Shown here in pieces: positions 49,236 to 60,690 of a stretch of DNA of 64,000 nucleotides. The DNA comes from Balanoglossus misakiensis (taxonomy: Eukaryota; Hemichordata). Made by a program: the position numbers and the translations under genes. A model generated the notes under the pieces. That model was not told the origin of the DNA. It made no database searches and worked only from the letters and a program-made list of their open reading frames with translations. The stretch covers positions 12,462,001 to 12,526,000 of the forward strand of contig CM082576.2 of NCBI GenBank assembly GCA_040954595.2, given 5' to 3'. How positions within the stretch are numbered: the stretch's first letter is position 1; the number at the start of each line of letters is the position of its first letter.

Positions 49236-52045
49236 GTGACTTCCGAGTCCCAAGGTCATATGAATATTGTCAACTTGAATGTTATCCAAGGTCAACCATG
49301 GATAACCCTGACTATGTTGACATCTCAAAACATGAAAGGCTACACTGTACATTATATAATTAGTCTATTTGCTTTGATTTTAAAAACAATCCGTTCGTTG
49401 CAGAGTTGCTGTCATATTTCCTTGACATGAAACAACAAAATTTCACTTTTAAAAATGTTTATTATGATGGCATTCTATTAGATATAAGTAAATAAATAAA
49501 TTCAAGCGAAGTTGTGCAACCACATTCTGCCGATAACAAGCAAATTACCCAAAATTCGATCACCAATCTTAGCTCCGTGTAAAGGTATGGAAACCGGCCA
49601 TATAAAGGTGTGCTCATGAACAAAATTTGACATTGACCTAAAGGAGTTCGGCCGACATATAGAGGGCGCAGTCTCAGCACAAGAGAATACATACACTGGT
49701 AAAACAGGAAGGGGGGGGGATAATGAAACATCGTCGAGATTTAGTCAATATGTCATATTGTCAGCAGAAACCTTTAGTGCAGCAGGCATCCACCCCTGTT
49801 TTAGGCTTGTTTTACATCAAGAATGTTTTATTTAGTTCATTTGCAGTTGGAACCGCGAAAGTCCTTTATGCAACTCCTTTGTACATGTAGAGCGCCCTCG
49901 TATGATGATGGGCTTTTTTAGGGGTGAACGTTCTTTGCGCGTGTGACCATGACCATCCCGTAAGCTGTCCACGTAAGCAATATATCCATAGCAGCCGATT
50001 GCCAAAGTCATCTATGTAACAAGGTCAAAAACAAAACCTTTTACCTTTTAAGGTTTCTTTTGGAAGAGTCGTTCTGACCTAGAATTGAAGGCACAAAAAG
50101 CCAATGGAGTGACAGGGCTACAGATCCATGATCCGCAACTGAGCTCCAAGCGTCAGTCTCTGTTACTAGTATTTTCCTGTTCCCCCATTTATTAATATCC
50201 CCCACTTCAGTACAATATACACTTATTTTATGATTTGTCACACAAACTTGATTGAAATTTGATTTATATTGTCTCCAGTTCAATTGATAAGAAGAAGGTC
50301 TTTATCTGGCATGGATAATCTCGTATTAACCCCAGGCTGATATTAAATCTGCCTTCTTCTGAAAAGGATGAACCAAGGAGGTGTATGGTAATGTGATTCG
50401 AGAGAGCTTATTGTAGATGCCATGGTATGTTTGCGAGTGTGACGTGCATGATAGGTTTACGAATTAGAAAACAACAGAAGCTATATGATATGCTAGCTTT
50501 AAAACCCTATCTACTTCTATATGAAAGTGCATTTACCTTTCATTCCATCATGAATATTTAATTACGTGGCTGACCCGTGAATGAAAGAAAATAAGGATGC
50601 AATGTGTAGAACCGCATCATAATTTGTATTCCCGTATTGAATGTTATCGTTGAAGTCAGATCCTTTTTTTAATCAAACGACAAATGTCTTGAGATTTGTT
50701 ATTACATATTCGATACAGAGTCATGTCATCTAAATTCTATGAAACGAGATTTTAACAAGATTTTTTTTATTCGGACTTTCCGACGTCGTTTCCACACCAA
50801 ATTTTGTTAACTATTCCACGCTTGGGGGCGCTATTGCCCGTAGCCTGGGTTTGAAGCCATGCATGGTTTGACCATGTGAAGCCATTGAAGCCCTTGTTCG
50901 CACGCGCGTAATATCGTGTTTGTTTTATGCGAATATGTACGTCTTGTTGACGACCGGATCAAAATCAAAACACTACATTACGTAGATTGTTATTTTTCTG
51001 AACTCTTCGGTACGCTCCCACAGATGTTTTCGAAAACCGAAAGAACCCACCGGTTATTACTTTCTTGATTTTGCGTACTAGTATATTCCCATGTCGGCCT
51101 ACTTGAGTTATTTTTTCCAAGATCTCAGGTGATCCTCTGGTTCATCGGTACAACGTCGTCATTTAGAATACGGGAAGTAATACACTTTTCTGTAGAATGT
51201 CAGAGGGACAGTGACGTCAGCGGTTTATTCGCCCTGTGCATGTTATGTGTAGGAGACGTACACGTGCAGTATTCTCAACATTAACAATGCATCGACGTCA
51301 TCACTTCTTGCGTCAAGAGAAAACGTCACATGGACAGGCGCATGTAACCTAGGATAAGCTTGTGTGTATGTCGTTCGGTAATGTCGCACTACACGACATT
51401 TCGTTTGACGCTTGTCAATTTCCAATCTTTCAGCGTGGGAGATAAATATTTTATTTCTTACGCGTTTTGTTTTCGAGTTTGGCCTATGTTTGTAATAATC
51501 GTACTGTGATTCCCAGACTGACTGTCGCATGTGTCGCGACGGCGCGAAATTTGTCCGAAACAAAACCAGTCACCGCATCGCGTAGTTTCAATACGTTAAT
51601 ATTGTGGATTTGAACGGAATCTCTACTTGCGCGATTTTTCCTAAACTTCCGAAGTACACTCACGACGGTCCCTGACATCATATGACAATACATGTAATTA
51701 AACTTCTTCACTCATGTAACGAAATGAAACGCACATGTATTTTTAAATGACAATACATGTATGAAATATATGTTAGTTGTTTATTGAGACTTTCCTACAA
51801 AGTCTGTATGGATCAACGCCATCACAATAGAACTTCGAGCCCCCCCCCCCGAAGACAAAAGCATTCATGGAAATCAAATCTTCCTCCGCATCAGCACTTA
51901 TAGTTTTCACATGTTTCCGAGTGTGCATGTTAGTCGTAGGGTTCAGTTGTTACGGCCGGGAGGACCAGTGGAAATGTTTTGGCATTCTGTAGAGGAAAGA
52001 AACAAATTTGCAGAATATTAGCAGCAGTGGCGGTGCATGGTGGTC

Positions 52046-52067
52046 AGTGGTGGTGGTGGTGGTGGTA
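52046..52067. repeat. (GGT)n microsatellite
   Basis: Short run of GGT units with one interruption. Confidence 0.85.
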
Positions 52068-52361
52068 ATACAACAACTATCAGGGCCTGGGCCTGTCATT
52101 CTCCATGATGCGGTGGCTTCGATCAAAGAAGTAACATAATGTTAACAGACGTATTTTAACTGATCTCGAAAACCCGCAAAAAGGACTAATTTATTGCTTC
52201 TTAGAATTACACTGATAGAATTCATAAAATGTGGGGTGATTTTTATTAGCACAGTCAATGTCTTTGTGGAGACTGAGCTCACTGCCTTCCAAATGTAATA
52301 CTCGGTCACTCACAGACGCGCTCTAGTTCCTCCGCTCCACGCCCTAATTTGAGTATAGCTT

Positions 52362-52933
52362 GATTTCCAGTAGCTCTGCGTACAGGTCTGTGTGTTCCCG
52401 GCGTTATACGGCCTCCACCCACAGCCCTGCAAGGCGCCATAGAAAAAACTGGTGCTTCTGCGGTCCGGATCCGGACCGCAGCTTTTTCGGCCGAAATTCG
52501 ATTTTATCGAAGCAAAATACTTTCCTAGTCTACTTCTACCTCCTAACCGACTCTAAATATGATGCGATTAACTTGTCCTAACGTCCGAACCGCTCGCTTT
52601 CTAAAACTTTTATGTTTACCCAGGAGAAAAACTCGCTGTAAGCCTTGCATTCAATACGGCGATCTCGACATGTAAACACACACAAATAAATCAGAACGCG
52701 AGCAGTTCTGACGTTAGGACAAGTTAATCACATCATATTTGGAGTCGGTTAGGAGGTAGAAGTAGACTAGGAAAGTATTTTGCTTCGATAAAATCGAATT
52801 TCGGCCGAAAAAGCTGCGGTCCGGATCCGGACCGCAGAAGCACCAGTTTTTTCTATGGCGCCTTGCAGGGCTGTGGGTGGAGGCCGTATAACGCCGGGAA
52901 CACACAGACCTGTACGCAGAGCTAGATTTCCAG
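52362..52933. mobile_element. Intact foldback/MULE-like non-autonomous transposon with 9-bp TSD
   Basis: The element proper is 52371-52924 (554 bp). The left arm 52371-52602 and right arm 52693-52924 are 232-bp inverted repeats around a 90-bp centre. The outer 179 bp are identical and the inner 53 bp carry five mismatches. Termini read TAGCTCTGCG...CGCAGAGCTA. The direct repeat GATTTCCAG flanks both ends exactly (52362-52370 and 52925-52933), a 9-bp target-site duplication. Very long TIRs plus a 9-bp TSD are typical of Mutator-like elements (MULE, including Foldback/NOF and Rehavkus-type). There is no transposase; the identical 70-codon open frames in the two arms are arm shadows. Each arm carries nested palindromes (52458-52481, 52486-52497 and the mirror copies). 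Confidence 0.92.
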
Positions 52934-55214
52934 GTATTCACACACGAATTTTGATGTTACTGGCCGTTACACACCACAACCACACAGACAATATGCCCCG
53001 GGTGTTTCCCAGGCAACCGCAGTGTTTACCCCATCTCATCTGTTGCCATGGTAGCAGAACAATCTAGCTGGCAATCTATCTGACGTCAGGGTGGTGTCGT
53101 ATGAATAACAATCTTGACATGTGACATTTCTGTACCGTATAGTTGCCCCAATTATAAGTGTATAGGCCTGCATCACTGTTCATAAATTAATAAACTGTTA
53201 TCAACACTGTAAATGTTGTGAATTGGATCCCATTATTTAATTTCAATATTCAACACATTAAGGTGTTATCAATACTTTACAGAAACACTCCCAGAAGGAA
53301 AATGGCATTACTTAATAGATCGCCAGACTCGATATTTTGACCTTTAGTCTTCACGAAGGTGTCGACTCCAAGAAACGGTCACGGTCGATGGAGGTCGAGC
53401 CAGCCGGGGAAAATATGGTCATTATTCATTGTTGCTAAAACCTCGTCTCCGAAGCGTCGAATTTTCGCGACATGCGTCAAGAGGAAAAGAATTCGCATTG
53501 TCAAAATTACAGCTGTAGTACACAGCAGTAATAACCATCTTCAATGCCATGCTTCCTGCGAACGTACACTCGCACTTGTGAATCACTTAGCGAAAAATCA
53601 ATACACCATCATCTATGGTAATTGCCATAAAAATCGGGACGCTGAAGTTCAATAAAAAATCCTTTCTCTCTGGCGGGCAAGTTTGTTTCGTCACGAGAGC
53701 GGGAGCTGCATTATTTATTTGTATTATTTGCGTATCGTTGTGCGACATTGGAGAATACTAGTACATGCATTGATATAGCACCGGCTCCCCGTGCAGTTGC
53801 AGTGTGACTTGAATAGTGTACAGGATGTAATGTATGTGCACCGGTGCCTATATGTACGAAATAATTACTGTCCGTTATGAATTATACATGACCTTATTTT
53901 CCATCAAGGCCATTTGGGAGCTGGCCATGTACTAAGATCGAATGCATTTAATCGAACGAGATATTGGACTAGGGAGGCGTTTTGGATGACACTAACGAGC
54001 CGCAGAGAAAGGAAACAGCGCCGAGACGTGCGATCCCTCCTTACAAGGAACCAAACACGTAAGCGTCCGTGTTTAATATTGTATTGTGTTAGTTTGCCAG
54101 AGAGATTTGTCACTAATGTCAAGAGCTCGAGGGTGTTCGTGTTCAACAATTTGTGCTGCTGGACACGAAAAGCTTATATACTTGAAGAACAAGGGTGTGT
54201 ATTGGATAGGCTTGTAGCAGCGAGAATCTATGTCACTGTAACGCGTAATGATGCGTGGTATACGGTGTTGTAGGTCAGTGAGCCGACAGCTGTCGCACAA
54301 TATTGAGGTATCGATGTTTCTATTAAAAGCCCTAATGCAATAAGATTTTTTTTCTGGTGGCACACCTCCCGGATTACTTTATAGTACATGTATATGAATT
54401 GGTGGTTTATCCTATCGATTGAACACCAGATCGGAAAACGAATCACTCGTTGATTCAACACGTCGCCGTATCAGTTCACAATATTGTTCAATATTTTTAA
54501 AGAGCGTTCACTGTTATGACTCAGTAAACACGCGACATTGCACAGTTTTTAAAGAGTCGGGCTTGATCTGCACGCGAGGCAAGCACATTTAATCCACCTT
54601 CCTTTCAACGAGACCGCACCCGTTATATGTGTTATCACTTTCAACAACACTCGGCTCGTGTCGTGGCATGCGCGCACCATGTGCAGGTTTTCTGTTTGGT
54701 CACAGGTGTGTCAAATCCAAGCCCGATAGATTTCGAGGTACGGAGTTCAGAGGTCGTCGTGGTATATACACCGAGCCACGTTTGTCTGTTGTGTGGTGCC
54801 AGTTTGCTTGTGATTTCCTGACATCTATTTTTTCGTCGAGCGATTTCTCTATTCGTACATAAAAAAAACTCCGAAGGGAGCAGAGATCTACAACAGCTAA
54901 AGTGTCGGGTTATCACAGCCCAAAGTACGTGCCTCAAAATCGTTACATGAAAAATATCCCTCCGTTTAAAACACAATATGACAATGTATTACTATGCGGC
55001 AACAGTCTCTTTTATTCACGCAGTTTTCCTTGAGTTTGCGCGAAGAATAGTAAAATGTCGCTACTATATACACAGATGGCATATAGTATACATGCGCACC
55101 GGCCGTATACCTGTCTATTGGCTGGGTTACAGCAGACAAATCGCCATTAAACACGCTAAACATAGATTCTATCGTGTTGTGAAAAAAAATCTAATTGACG
55201 TTATCAAATGCATT
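52934..55214. other. Intergenic, no gene recognised
   Basis: CpG-rich for this genome: 33 CpG in 54001-54600 by hand count. It includes open frames of 98 codons (53359-53655) and 119 codons (53914-54273) without homology or convincing start sites. A CRE palindrome lies at 53081-53088. Confidence 0.55.
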
Positions 55215-55319
55215 TATGAAATCAAATCAACAGTTAAATGGTCATCTGTCTGTAGTGGGTGAAGAACATATTCACCCACTACAGACAGATGACCATTTAA
55301 CTGTTGATTTGATTTCATA
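55215..55319. repeat. Perfect 49-bp inverted repeat, 7-nt loop
   Basis: Arms 55215-55263 and 55271-55319 are exact reverse complements around the loop GAACATA. No target-site duplication is visible. A near copy of the loop region (GTGAAGAA-CAT) lies immediately to the right at about 55323-55335, which suggests origin by replication template switching rather than transposition. An assembly or library foldback artefact is possible. Confidence 0.9.
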
Positions 55320-56970
55320 TTCGTGAAGAAACATCACAGCACACTCTTTTATCTACGCCCTACTCGACTGTGCGTGTTGCCATTATGATATAGCCTACTT
55401 GTGTATATCTCACTGTAAACATGATTTATCTTTTAAAGGGAGCTTCGAAACTTATGTCATTTAGATCTCCCATAAATCTGGGGGGTGGGGGGAAGAATTT
55501 CATTAAGATTCATCACACCTGGATTTCCTACAATTACATGTTATGCACAATTGAAAACAATCACGACTTGTGGTCACTGTCCCTAGCCTAGGTCATTTAA
55601 AAGGTGGTTTGCAAGTCATTTGCAGGCATTTAGTTATCACGTAAAGAAATGAGTTTGACGACTCTACTGGCCACACTTCACAAACCTTCCTATGTTGGGT
55701 GAAAATGTCACAGTATTATTAGAACTTTATTGCTTAATTAACTGGTGTTTCACATCCACGAGGGCGGGTCATTTAGTAGAGATATGTCTGCCAATTATTG
55801 ATGTCTATTATCCTCGAGTGACAACATTATTTCCGATGTTGAGGCCACTTCACACACATACGGAAAACGGTATTCTGACTCTGGTCGCGGCTGCATCAAC
55901 CGATGACATGCGCTGACAGTCGGTGTCAATTATTACGTAACTACGGAATTTGCTCTAAAGCTCGCTATTTATGGCAACGTGTGTTGAAAACTCGTTACAT
56001 TATGTTCTTTTGATTGTGTGACAGTTGATGTCGCTCATTTGTGCCGGTGGAGGTCTTGTCAGCTATTTATACATTTATCACAACGCATGTGTTTACTTCA
56101 GCGTTGGTTCACGTTTTACACCTGTGATAGCGACGTTCAGTGACCGCGCGCGGTTAATACATTATTTTAAATGCACCCGCAATAAATATCCACTTTTCTA
56201 TGGTCTCCCTTCGTCCTTCCACTTGCAAATCCAACAGGCTCAGACAATCAATTACTAAATCGTGTAATAAACTTGCCCTCCCCAATACACAGGTCGATTG
56301 CAGGGTGAGTGATCACGCCTAATATCCATATGACGACTGTGACCTTGACACAATCTATAAATGACATGCTAACGCGCGCGGGGAAAAAACCTGTCTGGAT
56401 TGACATACGGACTGATATGCAGGTAAATTATTTTTTTATATATGTCACATTGTGCCATATAATAATTTATTGAAGTTAAATACATAAAAACATGCTGATT
56501 TGACTATTTGACATTTTGAGTCAAGATTATCAAAAATAGCATTTTTAAATTTGCGATGATATGACGGCATTCTGTTGTTTGAGGCGTGTCCAAAAATAAA
56601 TTCAACCATCATCATTCAGATCAGTGGAACAGACAAGAGCTTAGCAGATTAAGAGATCCACAGATGATTAATAATGATAGATTTGCCGTAATTCGATTTC
56701 ACCATAGATGATTAATCTCTAGGCATGTTCTCTCGCATTATTTTGGTGTGTCGCGTCTCCCCAGACACTTCGACATCTCGACTGACGTCATTCGCGCGAT
56801 TTCATGTGACGCAAGGATCTGACGACTGCAAACTCAATACGTAGTTTTCCCCCGATGGCATTATGTTTTTTTATATAAATGTCATTTTTCTTGCAAAGTT
56901 TACTTCGGAAAGTCAATCAATTCAAGAACACACCATATATATATACTATGTCGCATTCGTTGATATGACA
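55320..56970. other. Intergenic, no gene recognised
   Basis: No coding homology. A CRE palindrome lies at 56783-56790. The region leads into the candidate promoter of the second SERTA gene. Confidence 0.55.
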
Positions 56971-56971
56971 A

Positions 56972-57041
56972 CCAATCACTGAACTTAATGACGTCATAAA
57001 TTAAGTCCCCCTGTACATTTCCTAAATGGCGGGTGACGTCA
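56972..57041 (+). promoter_or_regulatory. Candidate promoter: CCAAT box, two CREs, YY1-like site
   Basis: CCAAT (56972-56976), CRE TGACGTCA (56989-56996), YY1-like ATGGCGG (57026-57032), and 1 bp later a second CRE (57034-57041). The density of complete sites within 70 bp is typical of a CREB/ATF-responsive promoter. The nearest gene downstream on this strand is the second SERTA gene. Confidence 0.45.
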
Positions 57042-57044
57042 CAG

Positions 57045-57532
57045 TATGAACGTGAAGAGATTTGATTTTTCTTTCAAGAAAGTGGCTTTTCCATCTGAAA
57101 TTTGATACTTTCCGAAATAGCGTCCATCATATATCCACGCCGAAACGTCTATTGTCTTGACCCTCAATTTTATCGTTGGCTACCAGCTATGCATTGATTT
57201 GAAAGTTATATATTGTACACTCTTATTCACCTCCCACGCATAAACGAACAAATAAACGGAGAAATAAAAAAACGCTTCTTCGTAGCATATATATGGCGAA
57301 AATTTCGTTTCGAAGTATTTGCAGAACTTGATCAATTTGTGCAGGGGTGTAGGAAGTGGCGGGGATTTTTTAATGGCCTTGGGTTACCTACAACTGTTCA
57401 TCAGTTTCTAACATGCAACTGGGGCTGTTTCATATGCAAATTTGTAAACACCAATCACCGCCTTCTATTCACTCTTGATTGGAAATGTTATGACTGGCGT
57501 TTCTTTCTTGCACCACTCTTTCGCGCTGAGAG
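57045..57532 (+). other. Candidate 5' UTR exon of the second SERTA gene
   Basis: Ends at a strong donor GAGAG|GTAAGC (57532/57533). Likely partners downstream are acceptors at 58051 (GTTTCAG) or 58098 (a T-rich tract then CCCATAG). No supported coding frame. Confidence 0.25.
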
Positions 57533-58237
57533 GTAAGCTTCACCGCGCCCGGTGTAAAAATGTCAATGGGCTCCGCTTCCGCGAACACGATACCTGGATA
57601 AGTGACGGTTTCCACGGCTCCCGCTCCGTGCGAGAAAGTGGCGCGGCCCGGGGCGCCAGAAACGAAAATAAACCTGTCGGCTACTGGGAGGAAAGCCAAT
57701 TAATGTAACAGCACTGTTATCTTTTGTTGTCCGACTGAATAATGTGGCACGCGTGTGGCCAACTGAACGGCAAATGTAGTGCACAGCTGCTAATTTCTGA
57801 ATCCACTCACCACTACTAATTTCATTGTTCTTGGCTCGATCCCGTTGTTGGCTAATATTAGCACAACAAGTTCTTAATTCGCCCAGGAATCTTTCCACCG
57901 TATTGATATTATTGCGTACGTACAAGGTAACATATTGCTCGCATTTAATCATTAATCTAGTGCTTGTTATCTGGCGTTGATTCGACTCTCGCTAAGCCTT
58001 TGTGTTGTGTGTGTGGTTTTTTGTCCTTCATCTAATATCGAGATGTTTCAGGCCCTGATAAAGTGTAACACATTGTCGCTCTTTTTTTCCACCCATAGGG
58101 AATCCCCCGTTCCAATCGCATCAGATGGCGTTACAAGACTAATCTGCGACTTTCCGTGCCGGTTTATCGCTGTAGTGGCCCCTTATCTGATACAGCGGCC
58201 AACGAAGCACCCTCCGAAGCCGACAGCGATTGAATAG

Positions 58238-58613
58238 AAATTAGAACTTCGATTCCAACAGCGTTTAAATTTCACGGGAGTGGCTTCAACAAAAAAGAAA
58301 CTTTCAAAGACGGGCCATGATATCTGGGAAGACCACAAAAAAGTTGCTGGCGTTCTGAACTTGATGTACTTGACGGTTTTCGACGCCAAGGAAGAAAGAA
58401 TGACTATGGTAGTTGGCATGACTAGCATTTACAATGCATGCGCGTATAACCTTGAGGAACACTGTGCGTTGGGAGTGATGGGTCAACACGAAGCAGACGA
58501 CAGCGGTGTGAACGGTGACCTATATATACCTTACAACGGCGTGTATTTAAACAGCGATAATAACGCCGATTTGTCACCCGAGGACCCGAGTTATGCAAAG
58601 GCGCCAGATATAG
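58238..58613 (+). CDS. Possible N-terminal coding exon of the second SERTA gene
   Basis: One frame is open from just after TAG 58235-58237 to the donor ATATAG|GTAAGT (58613/58614) and leaves one base. This phase matches exactly the exon at 59660. The first frame-consistent ATGs are 58364 (poor context), 58400 and 58406 (ACT-ATG-G, good context). Starting at 58406 would add 76 residues ahead of the SERTA-exon ATG, giving 271 aa in total. The encoded stretch (ending in acidic LSPEDPSYAKAPDI) is not recognised. In the SERTAD2-like gene the equivalent upstream exon is non-coding, so this may be UTR instead. Confidence 0.4.
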
Positions 58614-59659
58614 GTAAGTCAGGTGAAGCGCAATGAATAAAAAAGCCAGAAAAGGTGGCATATAGCCGACCTTGTTTTTGTAAGGCAGACCCGGAGCGAG
58701 AGCCCCCTTACGTAAGAAACATACAAGTTCCTACATGAGTGGCATGTCTAAAGCTGACCATACCGCATAAAACGGAAACTTGTCGACCGCTTAAATCTAA
58801 ACGTATCAGCGATTTATTAGATTGAACGTATAAACGCGTAAAACATTTCGGGATTATTCTCAGAACATTTCCTTCAGAGTTTTTTTTCCCCGTTGGTTTA
58901 TTGTGTACAATACACCTACGGATTTGGAATTCATTGACGTCATCACGAGAGCGCAGACTGTCGAAGTAATAATTCTTGGTGTTGGCGCTGTGCTCACAAT
59001 GCAATGACAAAGCAAGCCGAACGCTTCACATTTGCACTGTAAGAAATTTCTCGCAAAGGGCACAGTGATCCGAGGAAAGGGGATGGGCAAAGAAAATAAA
59101 ACTGTACAAAACTTCAAAGAAGAGCTATATCAGGGAAACTTCTGAAGTTTCTGTCTCAGACGCAGTAAAGACATTACTTCCTGTGCTTGGGATTATATCA
59201 TGGGCCAGAATCACGGCTGTATCTTTAATACTTTACGATAGAAAAGCCATCAATACACACTTTGTTTTCGCAGTCGGTCATATTGTACGCTATACGTTTC
59301 GAGTGGTTGATCTTTGGCCCGCAGTCCGAACTCCACATTACCGTGGCATGCCACGTAACTGGGGATGGCGCTTCCACGTCACCATGGCAACCGGGCGGCA
59401 AAGTTACACGCGAATGCACTTTTCCTTTTAATTTTATCGTGGATGAAAAAAGTTTGCTCTATTTATGCAGCTGGTTTACACAACTGTACTCATCCGCGTT
59501 TCAGAGTGCTTTTTGAAGCGTTCTTGGACTCACTTGAACTTTGACCCTAAACGTCCATTGACGCCCTACCCACCTGTATCAGGGAACTATCGGTGTATAG
59601 CTATTTTCGTTTATTTACTTAGTTTGGAGATGACGAAATCTATCGTTTGCGTGTTTCAG
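58614..59659 (+). other. Intron of the second SERTA gene
   Basis: GTAAGT to GCGTGTTTCAG, about 1.05 kb. Contains a CRE palindrome at 58935-58942. No other exon seen. Confidence 0.65.
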
Positions 59660-60267
59660 GCGATGGCAAGACGGCAGCGATGAAAATTCCCGGTTTACCA
59701 ACAGACGATGCGGAGGAGGACAACAACCTGGAAGATTTGAAAGGCGGGAGAAAGAGGAAGTGGGACGACTGTGAAAAGGAAATAGACCACAACTCCATCA
59801 ACAATTCCACTACAAACTTTGACCGCCGCCATATTTTCAAGATATCTATTAATAAATTAAACCAAATCGACGACCCGGAACTATTTTTGAGGCGCTCCGT
59901 CCTCGTCAACAACATCGTGAAGCGAATACAGCACGAGATGAGGGACGAAACACGGAGGCCAGTGGCTAACATTGGGAGACAAAGCATCGTCGAAGATAGG
60001 TTGCCAAGGAAACGCATTCACTACTGTCATCACTATGACAACCGCATGACGGGAGTCCCCGTACCCTACTATTATATGGAACCCGACATAGAAGAAGAGT
60101 CGGCGAAGATAACAGACGACATGACGGAACGACTGGTCAACAGTCTGACGGGCAATAACAATATAGAGGAAACAACTGATAAACAAACTAAAGCATCTAC
60201 GTCAGTAGCTGGCGATCTGGATGGCGTCTTCTGCAATTTGATTTGTTCCTCCTTGAACGAACACTGA
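59660..60267 (+). CDS. Second SERTA-domain protein, divergent TRIP-Br family member
   Basis: Exon after the acceptor GTTTCAG (AG 59658-59659). The conservative start is ATG 59680, giving 195 aa, since the frame further upstream continues only into the intron or the exon ending at 58613. Visible features: acidic N-terminus; basic GGRKRKW motif (22-28), equivalent to GVKRKY in the neighbour; SERTA domain about 49-88 (RRHIFKISINKLNQ, FLRRSVLVNNIVKRIQHEM); a Tyr/His-rich middle; and the C-terminal DLDGVFCNLI (179-188), equivalent to the family's acidic/hydrophobic end motif. Expected to act in the nucleus as a transcription co-regulator. It cannot be assigned to SERTAD1, 3, 4 or CDCA4. Head to head with the SERTAD2-like gene about 10 kb away, it is probably an old duplicate. 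Confidence 0.87.
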
Positions 60268-60420
60268 TGGCGTATCACTGTAGATTCTCCTTTTTTTCTA
60301 CAAGAACGGCACAATCAAGATTTCATTAAAAACACAGAAAAACCTACAAATTAATTTTGGAAATCATTACACCAAACGATTGACGCCTGCTTCCTCATCC
60401 CGAAATTCAACGTCTTTTGT

Positions 60421-60426
60421 AATAAA
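60421..60426 (+). promoter_or_regulatory. Poly(A) signal of the second SERTA gene
   Basis: AATAAA 154 nt after the stop codon, giving a short 3' UTR of about 170-180 nt. Confidence 0.7.
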
Positions 60427-60615
60427 GAATGCATCGACTGATTTATGAATATTCCATTTTTATTATTATTACTGATGTGATTTATTATGACGCTCCATTT
60501 TTACTTTGTGGCGAAAAAAATATTCTTTCAGAATTTGTCAATTCTTTGCTGGTCTCTCCGTAGTTCTGCTACCATCTCTCAGGATCATATTCTGTGTGCC
60601 CATCACTCTGGTTAC

Positions 60616-60690
60616 TATTGTTATAATTATTATTTTTATAATATAATTATTTAATTATTATTATTATTATTACTATTATTATTACCTACC
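60616..60690. repeat. ATT-rich microsatellite
   Basis: Imperfect run of ATT/TTA units. Confidence 0.85.

Larger units (their letters stand above)
47880..52360. other. Intergenic, CpG-retaining DNA between two SERTA genes
   Basis: No recognisable coding exon. CpG is frequent here compared with the left half of the window. A poly-C run lies at 49219-49235, a CRE palindrome at 51212-51219 and a GGT repeat at 52046-52067. Open frames near 51240-51710 (minus) have no visible homology. Confidence 0.6.

Noticed and set aside
52360-52941. Two near-identical 70-codon proteins on opposite strands as a gene pair
   Set aside because: They are simply the two arms of the inverted repeat of the foldback transposon.
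53914-54273. 119-codon open frame (+)
   Set aside because: No recognisable domain, no good start context and no splice support; CpG-rich DNA has fewer stop codons by chance.
57563-57952. 129-codon open frame (-) with an ATG
   Set aside because: No homology recognised; Arg/Ser-rich end typical of reading CpG-rich DNA antisense. Worth checking with RNA data, but not supported as a gene.
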